64,000 nt of DNA, taken from contig CAWAMJ010000020.1 of the NCBI GenBank assembly GCA_963783085.1, positions 310,001 through 374,000 of the forward strand. Direction: 5' to 3'. Shown here one piece after another: positions 35,983 to 45,745 of this stretch. Position 1 is the stretch's first letter. The number at the start of each line of letters is the position of its first letter. The notes under the pieces were generated by a model that saw only the letters and a program-made list of their open reading frames with translations, ran no database searches and was not told the DNA's origin. The DNA comes from CAVYUC01 sp963783085 (GTDB taxonomy: Bacteria > Bacteroidota > Bacteroidia > Bacteroidales > Prolixibacteraceae). The position numbers and the translations under genes are program-made.

Positions 35983-36456
35983 TTACTGTCGCTGTGGCGG
36001 GTCGGTAAAAAGCTGGTACTGCCACTGAATGTTCATTTTCGATTTCGAATTGGCAGACTCAACAACGTAATCAACTCCCTTTTCATTCATCGAAATGGTT
36101 ACGGTTAAATCAACGTTTTCTCCCGGTTTTTCATGGAGGACAAGCAACAAATCATCCGGCGCTTTTATTCCTTCCTGACTTAAATATGTCGCGAAAATTG
36201 AGCTTGAAAATGCCCCGTAGTATCGCATGAAATTGTCTCTGCTGAGAAGGCTGGCAGGAGCTGATGCTGAAATCTTAACCTGAAAATCTTTGTCAAATGT
36301 ATTAATTACGCCATATTCCTGAACGGTGTACATACCGTTTTCAATCTTAACAACATCCTGACGCAACGCCGCATTAATATCCCGCTGGGCAAATAAACGG
36401 TTCACAGCAATCAGGTTCAAAATAATCAGCAGGGACACAAAAATCTTCTTTTTCAT
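35983..36456 (-). CDS. Hypothetical secreted protein
   Basis: A 157-residue protein with a clear Sec signal peptide (KKKIFVSLLIILNLIAVNRLFAQ) cleaved after FAQ. The mature domain is small, mixed alpha/beta and not recognised. It lies 97 nt downstream of the OmpA-like gene on the same strand but after that gene's terminator, so it may be separately transcribed. Confidence 0.6.
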   Translation of the reverse strand: MKKKIFVSLLIILNLIAVNRLFAQRDINAALRQDVVKIENGMYTVQEYGVINTFDKDFQVKISASAPASLLSRDNFMRYYGAFSSSIFATYLSQEGIKAPDDLLLVLHEKPGENVDLTVTISMNEKGVDYVVESANSKSKMNIQWQYQLFTDPPQRQ

Positions 36457-36508
36457 AACTGCGGTTCAGTATTAATTAAGTTTTGAAACTGCAATTGATT
36501 TATTTATA

Positions 36509-36546
36509 GTTAAAAATGCAGGCATCTATTTGAACCTGCATTTTTG
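36509..36546 (-). terminator. Terminator after the OmpA-like gene
   Basis: Stem AAAAATGCAGG/CCTGCATTTTT (36512-36522 and 36535-36545) lies just beyond the stop at 36554 and ends in T-run on the reverse strand. Confidence 0.85.
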
Positions 36547-36553
36547 TTCTTTA

Positions 36554-37831
36554 TCAGATTTTTAAAAATTCCACCCGGCGGTTCAATGCCTTATTCGAAG
36601 GAGTATCGTTTGGCGCAACGGGCTGAACTTCACCCATGCCATCCGTTTCGAGGCGGTCGGCGTTTACACCAAATGATTTTGCAAGTTCAGCCTTTACCGA
36701 AGCAGCACGCCGTTTCGAAAGATCGAGGTTGGCATCATCCTGTCCGTCGGAGTCCGTGTGACCAAGAATTTTAACCTTTACGTCAGGGACTTCATTTAAA
36801 ATCCCTGCAATTTCCTTTAAAGTGCCATATGATTCAGGTTTTACAACATCTTTGTTTACATCGAAATATATTCCATAACTTATTATTTTACCTTCAGTTA
36901 GCAATTTACTTCGGGTGTCAGGCGACGCTGTTGTAATTTTCAGGTTGGATATGTATGATGAACAGGAAGCTCCGCGATATAATTCGAAACACAAACGGTT
37001 GAATTTGCTTCCTTCATAAAGAAGCGTTGGCATATCAAAAACTTTCGATCCTTTATGATAAATGCGTACCCTGCGTTTCTGTACCCAAAGAATAACATGG
37101 TTCAATATTTCCTGCTCAACCGGGTTTATATCTGAATTTCCATCAATCCTTTGCATACCGGCCTTCAGTCCTTTGGCCTCCCATCCATTCGTAGAAACAG
37201 CAACTACCAGACCGGATGTCTCAACGTTATAAGGATTACTCATTTCATTGAAACTGCTTTCGCCGTACAAATGTAATGCTGCGGCATAACGTCCTCCCTG
37301 TTTTTTGGGAACTATATCAAATTCAATAATATAATTGTCAGGAAAATCGATTTGTTTCAGAAACCACCAATTTCCTTCGGTGGCGTTTAAATTAAACCAG
37401 TTTCCCGCCGCTATATTCAAGGTATTTACCTCTCCGGATTTATTGGTCGTCCACAATGCGGGAAAATCACCAATTGCATCCTGAGAAAAATCTTCATACA
37501 AAATAATCTGGTCACCCGGAATAAAATCATATTTTGAATAACTTGCCAAAGCGGGCATGGCATTCCCTTTTTCAACCGCTTCACTTGATGTTTCCTGTGC
37601 TTGTGCTTCCTGCTGCTTTTCAGCGGGTTGTTCGGAAGATTCCTTTTTCTTAAACATGTTTTTAACTCCTGACTCAACATTATCCAGGCTTTTATCAATT
37701 CCCTTGTCAACGTTTTTATTGGCCCGGTTATTCGACTGGTTTTTTAATTTTTCACCAAGCTTGATTTGGGCATTCGCATTGCCGGCAATGAGGCAAATTA
37801 CTAATGAGAATAAAATTACAAATGGTCTCAT
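36554..37831 (-). CDS. OmpA family outer-membrane protein
   Basis: A 425-residue protein from the ATG at 37831, chosen because MRPFVILFSLVICLIAG followed by NANA is a signal peptide; an upstream in-frame ATG at 37900 adds 23 residues of no use. A Gln/Glu-rich spacer follows, then a LamG-like beta domain (about 100-300), and a C-terminal OmpA domain with ILGHTDSDGQDDANLDLSKRR, whose Asp and Arg bind diaminopimelate of peptidoglycan. It probably tethers outer membrane to cell wall. Confidence 0.85.
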   Translation of the reverse strand: MRPFVILFSLVICLIAGNANAQIKLGEKLKNQSNNRANKNVDKGIDKSLDNVESGVKNMFKKKESSEQPAEKQQEAQAQETSSEAVEKGNAMPALASYSKYDFIPGDQIILYEDFSQDAIGDFPALWTTNKSGEVNTLNIAAGNWFNLNATEGNWWFLKQIDFPDNYIIEFDIVPKKQGGRYAAALHLYGESSFNEMSNPYNVETSGLVVAVSTNGWEAKGLKAGMQRIDGNSDINPVEQEILNHVILWVQKRRVRIYHKGSKVFDMPTLLYEGSKFNRLCFELYRGASCSSYISNLKITTASPDTRSKLLTEGKIISYGIYFDVNKDVVKPESYGTLKEIAGILNEVPDVKVKILGHTDSDGQDDANLDLSKRRAASVKAELAKSFGVNADRLETDGMGEVQPVAPNDTPSNKALNRRVEFLKI

Positions 37832-38064
37832 GATGGTGTTTTTTTGTTTAATTCCTGGTTTATTTTTGCAATTGATCTGTATTTTCAACGAACATATCAA
37901 TTGTTAATTAACTAAATATAAGTGTTTAAAACATTTTAATTCTCCCCTAAAAAGGGGATTTTTTCCAACGCTAACCTTATTTTACAATTTTTTATATCGA
38001 ACAGTTTTTAACGAATGCTGAGAAGCTGAAAATCAACTATATTTACATGGATATATTATGAGTT

Positions 38065-38691
38065 ATGGATAAGAAGATCCTGATTATCGAAGATCATCCC
38101 ATGGTTGCTGAAACTTTAAAACAAGTTGTTTTTAATTCTAATGCAGGGATTGAATGTATAATTACCGCGACCGGGAACAAAGGGTTTAATTTCCTAAATG
38201 GCCATCATTTCGATATAATCATTATAGATATTCAGCTTCCCGGTTTAAACGGAATCGAATTCTGTAGTGTTGTTAAATCGCGAAAACCCGATCAAAGAAT
38301 TCTTGCTATTATTTCTGTTTCGCAACTAAACATAACGGAACAATTGATCCGCAATGGAGTCAACGGAATTATTCTGAAAACTTCGGATTTAGCCGAAATA
38401 AAAGAAGCTGTTCAATCGGTTATGGACGGCAATTTTTATCTGGGGAAAGAAGTAAAAGGACTGATGAACAGGGAAGCAGTTAAAAACAGTCAAAAACCGG
38501 CACTGACAAAACGTGAAATCGAAATTCTGTCGCTGATTTCGGATGGTTTGACCAATCAGAGTATAGCAAAAGAACTGTGTATTAGTTGTTCAACGGTCGA
38601 CAGTCACCGCAAAAACCTTCTTTTGAAATTCAATGCAAACAATACTGCCAAGCTGATAAAAATGGCAGTTTCTCAGGGAATCATCAGTTAG
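38065..38691 (+). CDS. LuxR-family (NarL-type) response regulator
   Basis: A 208-residue two-component regulator. The receiver domain carries acidic residues E9, D10, phospho-acceptor Asp55 in IIIDIQLPG and the switch Lys in IILKTSD. The C-terminal HTH has LTKREIEILSLISDGLTNQ and SCSTVDSHRKNLLLKF. No sensor kinase is adjacent, so the input is unknown. It is divergent from the OmpA-like gene. Confidence 0.9.
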   Translation: MDKKILIIEDHPMVAETLKQVVFNSNAGIECIITATGNKGFNFLNGHHFDIIIIDIQLPGLNGIEFCSVVKSRKPDQRILAIISVSQLNITEQLIRNGVNGIILKTSDLAEIKEAVQSVMDGNFYLGKEVKGLMNREAVKNSQKPALTKREIEILSLISDGLTNQSIAKELCISCSTVDSHRKNLLLKFNANNTAKLIKMAVSQGIIS

Positions 38692-38802
38692 CTGCGTGAA
38701 ATTGCACGTTTTGTTAAAATTCGCATGAATACCGGAAATCAATTGCCAAATGAACTAAAACCCGCCTGATTGGTTTCTGTAACAAACCAAAAGTAGATTA
38801 GA

Positions 38803-39468
38803 ATGGTAGACAAGCTATCCGATCCCATTGGGCGTTTAATGGGACTTCGTTATAAATCGCACCCCTGGCACGGCGTTTTTATCGGGAAAGATGCACCTGA
38901 GGAAGTCACCGCATTTATTGAAGTTGTTTCCACCGATACCGTTAAATATGAAATCGACAAGGAAAGCGGGTACCTGCGAATCGACCGTCCGCAAAAGTTT
39001 TCGAATGTGGTGCCTGCGCTGTATGGATTTATCCCGCAAACGTTTTGCGGAGAGAAAGTCGGACAATTCTGCAATGAAAAAACCGGCCGCAAAAATATCA
39101 AAGGCGACGGCGACCCAATTGATATTTGTGTTTTAACTGAAAAAACACTGGCACATGGCGATTTGCTGGTGAATGCGAGGCCCATCGGCGGATTCCGTAT
39201 GATTGACGGAAACCAGGCCGATGATAAAATTATTGCAGTTCTTTTAAACGATACTGTTTACGGGCATTTCAGAAATATTGACGAAGTTCCCGGGATTGTA
39301 ATCCAGCGGCTCGAACATTATTTTTTAACGTATAAAGACATGCCGGGACAGGAAAGCAACACCGAAATTGCAGCCACGTATAATTACGAAGAAGCATACG
39401 AGGTTATAAAACGTTCGATGGAGGATTACAACAAACGTTTCGACAATCTCGGCAAATTACTTTCTTAA
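38803..39468 (+). CDS. ppa: Inorganic pyrophosphatase (family I)
   Basis: A 221-residue soluble pyrophosphatase hydrolysing PPi to drive biosynthesis. The metal-binding motif is GDGDPIDICV (about 102-111), with YEIDKESGYLRIDR earlier for phosphate binding. It is longer than the ~175 residues of E. coli enzyme because of an N-terminal extension and internal insertion seen in Bacteroidota and eukaryote-like members. It is convergent with the M3 peptidase gene. Confidence 0.92.
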   Translation: MVDKLSDPIGRLMGLRYKSHPWHGVFIGKDAPEEVTAFIEVVSTDTVKYEIDKESGYLRIDRPQKFSNVVPALYGFIPQTFCGEKVGQFCNEKTGRKNIKGDGDPIDICVLTEKTLAHGDLLVNARPIGGFRMIDGNQADDKIIAVLLNDTVYGHFRNIDEVPGIVIQRLEHYFLTYKDMPGQESNTEIAATYNYEEAYEVIKRSMEDYNKRFDNLGKLLS

Positions 39469-39517
39469 TTTAAAAGATTACTTCCGGTTTTTAAGCCAGC
39501 GCGGGAATCCCACCACC

Positions 39518-41611
39518 CTATTTTAACCCGCTCCGTTCCAGCAACGCATCAACTGTTGGTTCCTGGCCCCGGAACCGTTTGTAAAGAATCATCGGATGTT
39601 CCGTGCCGCCTTTTTCCAGGATGTTTTTACGGAATGAGGTTGCAACTTCCTTGTTAAACAATCCTTTTTCCCTGAAAAGGCTGAACGCATCGGCATCGAG
39701 AACTTCAGCCCATTTGTAACCATAATACCCGGCAGCATATCCGCCCGCGAAAAGGTGACCAAATTGCGTACTCATGCAGGTTCCGTCGATTGCCGGAAAG
39801 ATTTGTGTTTTCGTCCAGGCCGTTTCTTCAAACTGTTTTACATTACCGTCGAAAGGTTTTTCGAGCGTGTGCCAGGCCATGTCCAGGAATCCGAAACTTA
39901 GTTGGCGAACCGAAAGATAACCGGCGAGGAAATTTTGCGAAGCCTTAATTCGTTCCACTAATTCGGCAGGTATTTTTTCGCCCGTCTTGTAATGTTTGGC
40001 AAAACGGTCGAGGAAATCTTTTTCAACAGCCCAGTTTTCCATGATTTGTGAAGGAAGTTCAACAAAATCGCGGTACACGCTGGTGCCCGACAAACCGGAA
40101 TACGTACAGTTCGACAACATTCCGTGCAGTGCATGACCAAATTCGTGCATGAATGTTTCCACTTCGTTAAATGTTAACAATGCCGGCTTGGTCTCCGTCG
40201 GACGCGTAAAATTCATCACAATGATAATGTGCGGGCGGGAATTTTTACCATTTTCTTTCCACTGTCCTTTGAATTCATTCATCCAGGCGCCACCTTGTTT
40301 TCCGGGGCGCGGGTGAAAATCAGTATAAAGCACAGCCAGAAATTTTCCGTCCTGGTCAAACACCTCATACGGAACAACTTCTTCATTATAAACCGGTATG
40401 TTTTTATTCGGTGTGAATGTAATTCCGTATAGTTCGGTTGCCAGCCCGAATACACCATCAACAACGCTGTTGAGCTCGAAATAGGGCTTTAGCATTTCAT
40501 CATCGATATTGAATTTTTCCACCTTTAATTTCTCACTGTAATAACTCCAGTCCCACGGCATCAGTTCCCCCTGAAAACCGGTTTTTTGGGCGAATGCTTC
40601 AATTTCGGCTTTTTCCTGTTTGGCCACTTTGTATGAAGCCTCATACAAATCATCGAGCAGTTTGAATACACCTGCAGCGTTCATTGCCATCCGGCGCCCG
40701 AGCACGTAATCGGCATAATTGTCGTAGCCCAGCAGGTTAGCCAGTTCACGGCGCAAATTAACCAACGTTCTTACATTTTCCTGGTTATCCAGGTCGTCGC
40801 CTTTAAATGATTTCGACATGTACGCCATGAACAGTTCTTTGCGAAGCTCACGGTTATCGGCATATTTCATAAATGGCGCATAGCCGGGCATGGTAATATC
40901 GAAAACCCAGCCCTCTTTTCTTTTCGCTTTCGCTTTTCCTGCGGCGGCTTCCAAAGCGCTTTCCGGTAATCCGCCGAGCTGGCTTTTATCGGTAATGTGC
41001 ATTTCGTATTTATTGGTTTCCTTCAGCACATTCTCCCCGAATTTAAGGCTGAGTTTCGAAAGTTCTGTGCTGATTTTCCGGAATTCTTCTTTCTTTTCTT
41101 CGGAAAGGTTTGCCCCCTGCCGCACAAAATTAAGGTAGGTATTTTCGAGCAGCGTCTTCTGTTCGGGCGTCAAATCTTGTTCGTCTTTGTTATTGTAAAC
41201 TAATTTGATGCGTTCGAACAATACCGGGTTCAGCGTGATATCGTTCTGAAATTTGGTGAGCATCGGCGAAACTTCCTGCGCAATCGACTGCAGCTCGTCG
41301 TTTGTTTCGGCGCTCATCAGGTTGTAAAAAACGCCTGAAGTGCGGCCGAGCAACCTGCCCGCCTCGTCGAGCGCAATAACAGTGTTTTCGAAGGTGGCCG
41401 CTTCATTGTTTCGAACAATTTTCTGAATATCGGCTTCACCTTGTTTTATCGATTCCTTAAATGCCGGAATAAAATGTTCGTTTTTAATTTTATCGAGCGG
41501 CGCTGTTTCGTGAATGCTTTTAAATTCTCCGAGCAACGGATTTTCCTGTGCGTTTACCATGTGTATATTCATTAAAACTACGATTATCAGTAAGCAATTT
41601 ATTTTTTTCAC
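39518..41611 (-). CDS. dcp: M3 family metallopeptidase (peptidyl-dipeptidase Dcp-like)
   Basis: A 697-residue zinc oligopeptidase. The active site is FMHEFGHALHGM (about 483-494) with the third ligand Glu ~25 residues on. A Sec signal-like N-terminus (KKINCLLIIVVLMNIHMVNA) indicates export to the periplasm, where it would trim dipeptides from peptide C-termini. Length is normal for the Dcp/PrlC branch. Confidence 0.9.
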   Translation of the reverse strand: MKKINCLLIIVVLMNIHMVNAQENPLLGEFKSIHETAPLDKIKNEHFIPAFKESIKQGEADIQKIVRNNEAATFENTVIALDEAGRLLGRTSGVFYNLMSAETNDELQSIAQEVSPMLTKFQNDITLNPVLFERIKLVYNNKDEQDLTPEQKTLLENTYLNFVRQGANLSEEKKEEFRKISTELSKLSLKFGENVLKETNKYEMHITDKSQLGGLPESALEAAAGKAKAKRKEGWVFDITMPGYAPFMKYADNRELRKELFMAYMSKSFKGDDLDNQENVRTLVNLRRELANLLGYDNYADYVLGRRMAMNAAGVFKLLDDLYEASYKVAKQEKAEIEAFAQKTGFQGELMPWDWSYYSEKLKVEKFNIDDEMLKPYFELNSVVDGVFGLATELYGITFTPNKNIPVYNEEVVPYEVFDQDGKFLAVLYTDFHPRPGKQGGAWMNEFKGQWKENGKNSRPHIIIVMNFTRPTETKPALLTFNEVETFMHEFGHALHGMLSNCTYSGLSGTSVYRDFVELPSQIMENWAVEKDFLDRFAKHYKTGEKIPAELVERIKASQNFLAGYLSVRQLSFGFLDMAWHTLEKPFDGNVKQFEETAWTKTQIFPAIDGTCMSTQFGHLFAGGYAAGYYGYKWAEVLDADAFSLFREKGLFNKEVATSFRKNILEKGGTEHPMILYKRFRGQEPTVDALLERSGLK

Positions 41612-41691
41612 GGTTTTAAATAATTTAAGTTTAAAAGTCGATTTTTGTTCGCGGCAACTTGTTTTCAGTTTGTGTTAGCGCGTTTGCTGCT

Positions 41692-42273
41692 TTATTTCTT
41701 TTTGCTTTTTTTCTTTTTTTCGACCGACCAGCCAAATTTGCCAAGGTTCTTACCCAAACCGAAATAATGCCCGTGGCTGTAAACCAGCGGGCGTGCATTG
41801 GCAAAACTAAATGCCTGTTCTTCGTTCATGAATTCATCGTCAACTGAAACACCCACTACTTCGGAAATAAACATGTGGTGCGAACCCAGTTCAATTACTT
41901 CTTTCACAACGCATTCAATGTTTACCGGCGATTCTTCTATGATTGGCGCTTTTACCTTTTTTGCCGGGGCGGGGGTAAGGTTCATTTCTTTCCATTTGTT
42001 GTATTTCCTTCCTGAACGGCATCCGCACCAGTCCGTAGCTTTGGCCAGCTTTTCGGTGGTCAGGTTGATTACGAATTCTCCCGTTCGTTTAATAATCTCA
42101 TAGGAATGCCGCCCGGGACGCACCGAAATGTAACACATCGGAGGATTGCTGTTGATGGTGCCGGTCCATGCAATGGTGATAATGTTGTATTCTTCGGGGT
42201 TTTCACCACAGCTTACCATTACTGCAGGAAGGGGATAAACAATTGTTCCGGGTTTCCAGTGGGTTTTCGACAT
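41692..42273 (-). CDS. Flavin reductase family protein
   Basis: A 193-residue FMN-binding split-barrel protein from the ATG at 42273. Motifs include IITIAWTGTINSNPPMCYISVRPGR (first part IITIAWTGTINSNPP) and FVINLTTEKLA. The C-terminus is a run of lysines. Relatives reduce or merely bind flavin, and some are flavoredoxins. A longer start at 42330 is ruled out because a -7 element (42309-42316) lies between, and a perfect palindrome occupies the predicted leader. Confidence 0.82.
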   Translation of the reverse strand: MSKTHWKPGTIVYPLPAVMVSCGENPEEYNIITIAWTGTINSNPPMCYISVRPGRHSYEIIKRTGEFVINLTTEKLAKATDWCGCRSGRKYNKWKEMNLTPAPAKKVKAPIIEESPVNIECVVKEVIELGSHHMFISEVVGVSVDDEFMNEEQAFSFANARPLVYSHGHYFGLGKNLGKFGWSVEKKKKSKKK

Positions 42274-42290
42274 GTGCTGTAAATTTAAAC

Positions 42291-42308
42291 CAGACTTATA
42301 AAAGTCTG
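42291..42308. promoter_or_regulatory. Perfect inverted repeat at the flavin reductase transcription start
   Basis: CAGACTT-ATAA-AAGTCTG: 7-bp arms with a 4-nt centre, directly downstream of the -7 element and 18 nt before the start codon. It could be an operator or a leader hairpin. Confidence 0.4.
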
Positions 42309-42316
42309 CAAAAATA
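42309..42316 (-). promoter_or_regulatory. -7 promoter element of the flavin reductase gene
   Basis: Reverse-strand TATTTTTG, 36 nt before the ATG at 42273. It fixes that start. Confidence 0.55.
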
Positions 42317-42503
42317 AGGAAATCCTGCATGTTTTTTTATTGCGGCGCTGGTTTTATCCAGACAATTGAAAAATACAGAAAGTAAAATTTACATTTCCAT
42401 ATTTAGCAAAATTCCGCACGTTGCAGGAAACTTCCTGATATAGAAAATCCGAAAACCCTGGAAGAAACTATCGAAAATTATTTCAGGAAATGCGGGAAAA
42501 CCG

Positions 42504-44363
42504 TTAATCTTCCGGTTCTTTCCAATCGCCGTTTTCGCGAATCAATTGTTCCATTTCATGCACGGCATCTTCGAAAGGAATGTGTTTTTTTACTGATTTC
42601 AATCCTTTGTAAAGCGTTATCTTATTGGGGCCGGCGCCAACAAAACCATAATCAACATCACCCATTTCACCGGGGCCGTTTACCACACAGCCCATTATTC
42701 CAATCTTCAAATGACTGAGATGTTTAAAATGTTCCTTAATCCGAAGTGTCGTTTCCTGCAAATCGAATAAAGTACGCCCGCAACCCGGGCACGAAACAAA
42801 CTCTGTTTTTGAAACACGCATCCGGCTGGCCTGGAGGATTCCGAAACTCAAATCTTTCAGTTCGGTAAAGGTAACAACATCGCTGTCGTTCGAAATGCAG
42901 ATGCCATCGCCATATCCATCGATGAGCAAACCGCCAAAATCGGCAGAAGCTTTAATCTGCAAATCTTCGATTTTGGTTTCATTATACCTGCGGTAAAGAA
43001 TTACCGGCACCTTCCAGATATGGGTTTCGAGGTTCATGAAAAAGGCGCGAAGTTCCGCCATCGGGTTTTTATTGAAACTTTCCAGAATGAGTACCGTTTT
43101 CCGGGTCTGTTTCAGTTTCATGATGATTTCGGGATTCCGCTCCATAAAACTGTCGAACTCCATTTTACTGGTTCGGATAAATTTCATCCGGCCCCAGCGG
43201 GTGCTTTCAAAGAGATATTCATCGAGGGTAATTATCGGATAACTTTCGCCATTTAAATCCATGATTTTATTCCCGGAGAGAAAAAAATCCGGAATGAGTT
43301 TTCCGCGTACCGGCAACATTTCCTGCAGGCTTCGATCGCCTAAATCCACTACAACCACCGGAAGTTCCGATCCGCCCATATTTAAAACCGGACGGGTTGA
43401 CCGGCGTTCGTATTCAAACGGATTTGTTTGCGCAAAAAGCGTGGCGGTAATGGGTTCGTGGTTCTGGTAAGTTTTAATGTGGTTCACCAGTTTTTTTGCT
43501 ACCGGAATTTCGTTTACCGGGTTCTCAGTCAATGAAACCCTGATGGTATCGCCAATTCCATCGGCCAGCAAAGAGCCGATTCCCACAGCAGATTTAATTC
43601 GTCCGTCTTCCCCTTCGCCGGCTTCGGTAACACCGAGGTGTATCGGGAATTTCATGTCTTCGAGGCGCATTTTATAATTCAGCAGGCGCACCGTGTAAAC
43701 CATCATCCGGGAATTGCTCGACTTTATGGAAACCACCACGTTTTTAAAATCGACTTTTTTACAAATTCGCAGGAATTCAAGCACCGATTCCGCCATGCCG
43801 GTCGGCGTATCTCCGTAACGGCTCATCACCCTGTCGGAAAGCGAACCATGGTTGGCGCCCACACGCAGGGCAACATTAGCCGATTTCAACAGCTCGAGAA
43901 ACGGAATGAACTGCTGCTCAATTTTCTGCAACTCTACCCTGTATTCTTCGTCGCTGTATATTTTATTTTTAAACTGCGCCCGTCCATCGTAAAAATTTCC
44001 AGGGTTTATCCTGACTTTTGAAACATGCTTTGCAGCTATTTCAGCCAACTTTGGGTTGAAATGAATATCGGCGACCAGCGGAACATCGTAGCCCTGCTCA
44101 GCCAGTTTTTCTCTAATATTTTTCAGGCTTTCGGCTTCATGAAAGCCATTGGCCGTAACCCGCACGAAATCGGCGCCAGCTTTTACCAGCGCAATAATTT
44201 GTGTTACTGTGGCATCTACATCCCGTGTATAAGTATCTGTCATCGACTGAATCCGGATGGGGTTATCACCACCGACGCCTACTCCGCCAACATTTACTTC
44301 CCATGTTTTCTGCCGTTCATACCGGGTTAGGTCTTTTATATAGTTAAAGTGTCTATCTTTCAT
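42504..44363 (-). CDS. ispG: 4-hydroxy-3-methylbut-2-enyl diphosphate synthase (long form)
   Basis: A 619-residue IspG/GcpE of the MEP isoprenoid pathway. The N-terminal TIM barrel has RIQSMTDTYTRDVDAT and VRINPGNF. About 220 extra residues (approximately 300-520) form the insertion typical of Bacteroidota, Chlamydiae and plants. The C-terminal 4Fe-4S domain has CPGCGRTLFDLQ and GIMGCVVNGPGEMGD, giving the three cluster cysteines. An upstream TAAATTTG element (44390-44397) drives it, divergent from gldA. Confidence 0.95.
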   Translation of the reverse strand: MKDRHFNYIKDLTRYERQKTWEVNVGGVGVGGDNPIRIQSMTDTYTRDVDATVTQIIALVKAGADFVRVTANGFHEAESLKNIREKLAEQGYDVPLVADIHFNPKLAEIAAKHVSKVRINPGNFYDGRAQFKNKIYSDEEYRVELQKIEQQFIPFLELLKSANVALRVGANHGSLSDRVMSRYGDTPTGMAESVLEFLRICKKVDFKNVVVSIKSSNSRMMVYTVRLLNYKMRLEDMKFPIHLGVTEAGEGEDGRIKSAVGIGSLLADGIGDTIRVSLTENPVNEIPVAKKLVNHIKTYQNHEPITATLFAQTNPFEYERRSTRPVLNMGGSELPVVVVDLGDRSLQEMLPVRGKLIPDFFLSGNKIMDLNGESYPIITLDEYLFESTRWGRMKFIRTSKMEFDSFMERNPEIIMKLKQTRKTVLILESFNKNPMAELRAFFMNLETHIWKVPVILYRRYNETKIEDLQIKASADFGGLLIDGYGDGICISNDSDVVTFTELKDLSFGILQASRMRVSKTEFVSCPGCGRTLFDLQETTLRIKEHFKHLSHLKIGIMGCVVNGPGEMGDVDYGFVGAGPNKITLYKGLKSVKKHIPFEDAVHEMEQLIRENGDWKEPED

Positions 44364-44389
44364 TGATTTAAAGTTATAATACCAAAACG

Positions 44390-44397
44390 CAAATTTA
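44390..44397 (-). promoter_or_regulatory. -7 promoter element of ispG
   Basis: Reverse-strand TAAATTTG, 27 nt upstream of the ispG ATG at 44363. Confidence 0.5.
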
Positions 44398-44428
44398 CGT
44401 TAATGCAGCAAATTTAAAAAGATTCGCT

Positions 44429-44436
44429 TATTTTTG
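44429..44436 (+). promoter_or_regulatory. -7 promoter element of gldA
   Basis: TATTTTTG, 18 nt before the gldA ATG, divergent from the ispG element. Confidence 0.5.
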
Positions 44437-44453
44437 TTATCCGTTTTAAATAT

Positions 44454-45371
44454 ATGACAATAGAAATCAGCAATATAACAAAGCTATTTGGAAAACAGAA
44501 AGCGCTCGATAATGTAAGCTTTACAGTAAAACAGGGCGAACTGGCCGGATTTTTAGGTCCAAACGGCGCCGGAAAATCCACACTCATGAAAATTATTACC
44601 GGTTTTCTGCCGGCTGATTCGGGTGAAGTTAAAGTGAACGGGGAAAAAGTTTCGGTTGCAAATACCGGCATCCGCAAAAATATTGGCTATCTGCCCGAGC
44701 ACAATCCGCTTTATACTGATTTGTATGTCAAAGAATTTCTTGAAATCACTGCCGGTTTTTATCACCTGGAAAATAAAAAACAACGGGTGAAAGAAATGGT
44801 TGAACTCACAGGGCTTGGTGATGAGCAACACAAAAAAATAAGAGCGCTTTCAAAAGGTTACCGGCAGCGTGTTGGCCTGGCGCAGGCGCTCATTCATAAT
44901 CCACCTGTTTTAATCCTCGATGAAGCGACTACCGGCCTCGACCCAAATCAACTGGAAGAAATCCGCCGGTTAATCCGCAGCATCAGCAGGGAAAAAACGG
45001 TAATTCTTTCCTCCCATATCATGCAGGAAGTGGAAGCGGTTTGCAACCGGGTTGTTATCATCAACAAAGGAAAACTGGTTGCCGACGGTTCTATTTCCGA
45101 AATAAAATCGAGCCGCCTGCAGCGCAGACAGGTTGTGCTGGCTGAATTCAACCAGCCGGTTAACAAAGAAAAATTAATGCAAATTAACGGCATCGCAAAT
45201 GCAGTAGTGCAGGGAAAAATCTGGGAAATTGAATCAACGGGCGAAAAGGATATCCGGCCTGAACTTTTCCGGTTTGCCGTTGAAAATGAATTGATTTTGC
45301 TCACGTTGCAGGAAAAACAACAAAACCTGGAAAATGTATTTCAGCAAATCACGCGGGGAAGTGATTCCTGA
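44454..45371 (+). CDS. gldA: Gliding motility-associated ABC transporter ATP-binding protein GldA
   Basis: A 305-residue ABC ATPase with Walker A GPNGAGKS (35-42), signature LSKGYRQRVGLAQALIHNP, Walker B VLILDEATTGLDPNQLEE and a C-terminal domain with ENVFQQIT, matching GldA. The fused-like signature YLPEHNPLYTDLYVKEFL is diagnostic. It works with the permeases GldF and GldG, which are not in the window; separate location is common in the phylum. Many non-gliding species keep it. Confidence 0.85.
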   Translation: MTIEISNITKLFGKQKALDNVSFTVKQGELAGFLGPNGAGKSTLMKIITGFLPADSGEVKVNGEKVSVANTGIRKNIGYLPEHNPLYTDLYVKEFLEITAGFYHLENKKQRVKEMVELTGLGDEQHKKIRALSKGYRQRVGLAQALIHNPPVLILDEATTGLDPNQLEEIRRLIRSISREKTVILSSHIMQEVEAVCNRVVIINKGKLVADGSISEIKSSRLQRRQVVLAEFNQPVNKEKLMQINGIANAVVQGKIWEIESTGEKDIRPELFRFAVENELILLTLQEKQQNLENVFQQITRGSDS

Positions 45372-45525
45372 AATTTCTTCTAAAAAAAGATTATTGAATT
45401 AGGCGTTTAATATATACAAAACAGAATTAGGATAAAGTCCTGTTATATAGTAACTAAACCACCAGTCAGATCAAACTGACGGCAATACAAAAATAGAACA
45501 AAATCGGTTTTGATTAGTTTCATTG

Positions 45526-45745
45526 CCGTTCACTTCACAGGCTGTGTGAAAACAGGACACGAAGTAATTAATTTTTGCACCGGGTTTTAACCCGGTGATT
45601 TCATGATGAATGAAAGTCGGCTTTAGCCTTTAAAATTCTGAAAATTAAAGGCTAAAGCCTGAACTTTACTGATAAGTTTTTAACCACCCGGCTAAAGCCA
45701 CGATGTAAAAATTTGTATTCTTCAAACAGCCTGTTCAGTGAACGG
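45526..45745. repeat. 220-bp MITE-like element with ~25-bp imperfect terminal inverted repeats
   Basis: Left end 45526-45550 and right end 45721-45745 match as inverted repeats with 3 mismatches (CCGTTCACT...AGTGAACGG). Inside are a perfect hairpin CACCGGGTT/AACCCGGTG (45578-45597) and a 15-bp hairpin at 45619-45659 built on GGCTTTAGCC. No coding frame. No clear target duplication is visible at the edges. Confidence 0.7.

Noticed and set aside
37943..37964. TCCCC/GGGGA hairpin with T-run between divergent genes
   Set aside because: Short stem with no forward transcript to end; likely incidental, though a leader role for the regulator cannot be excluded.
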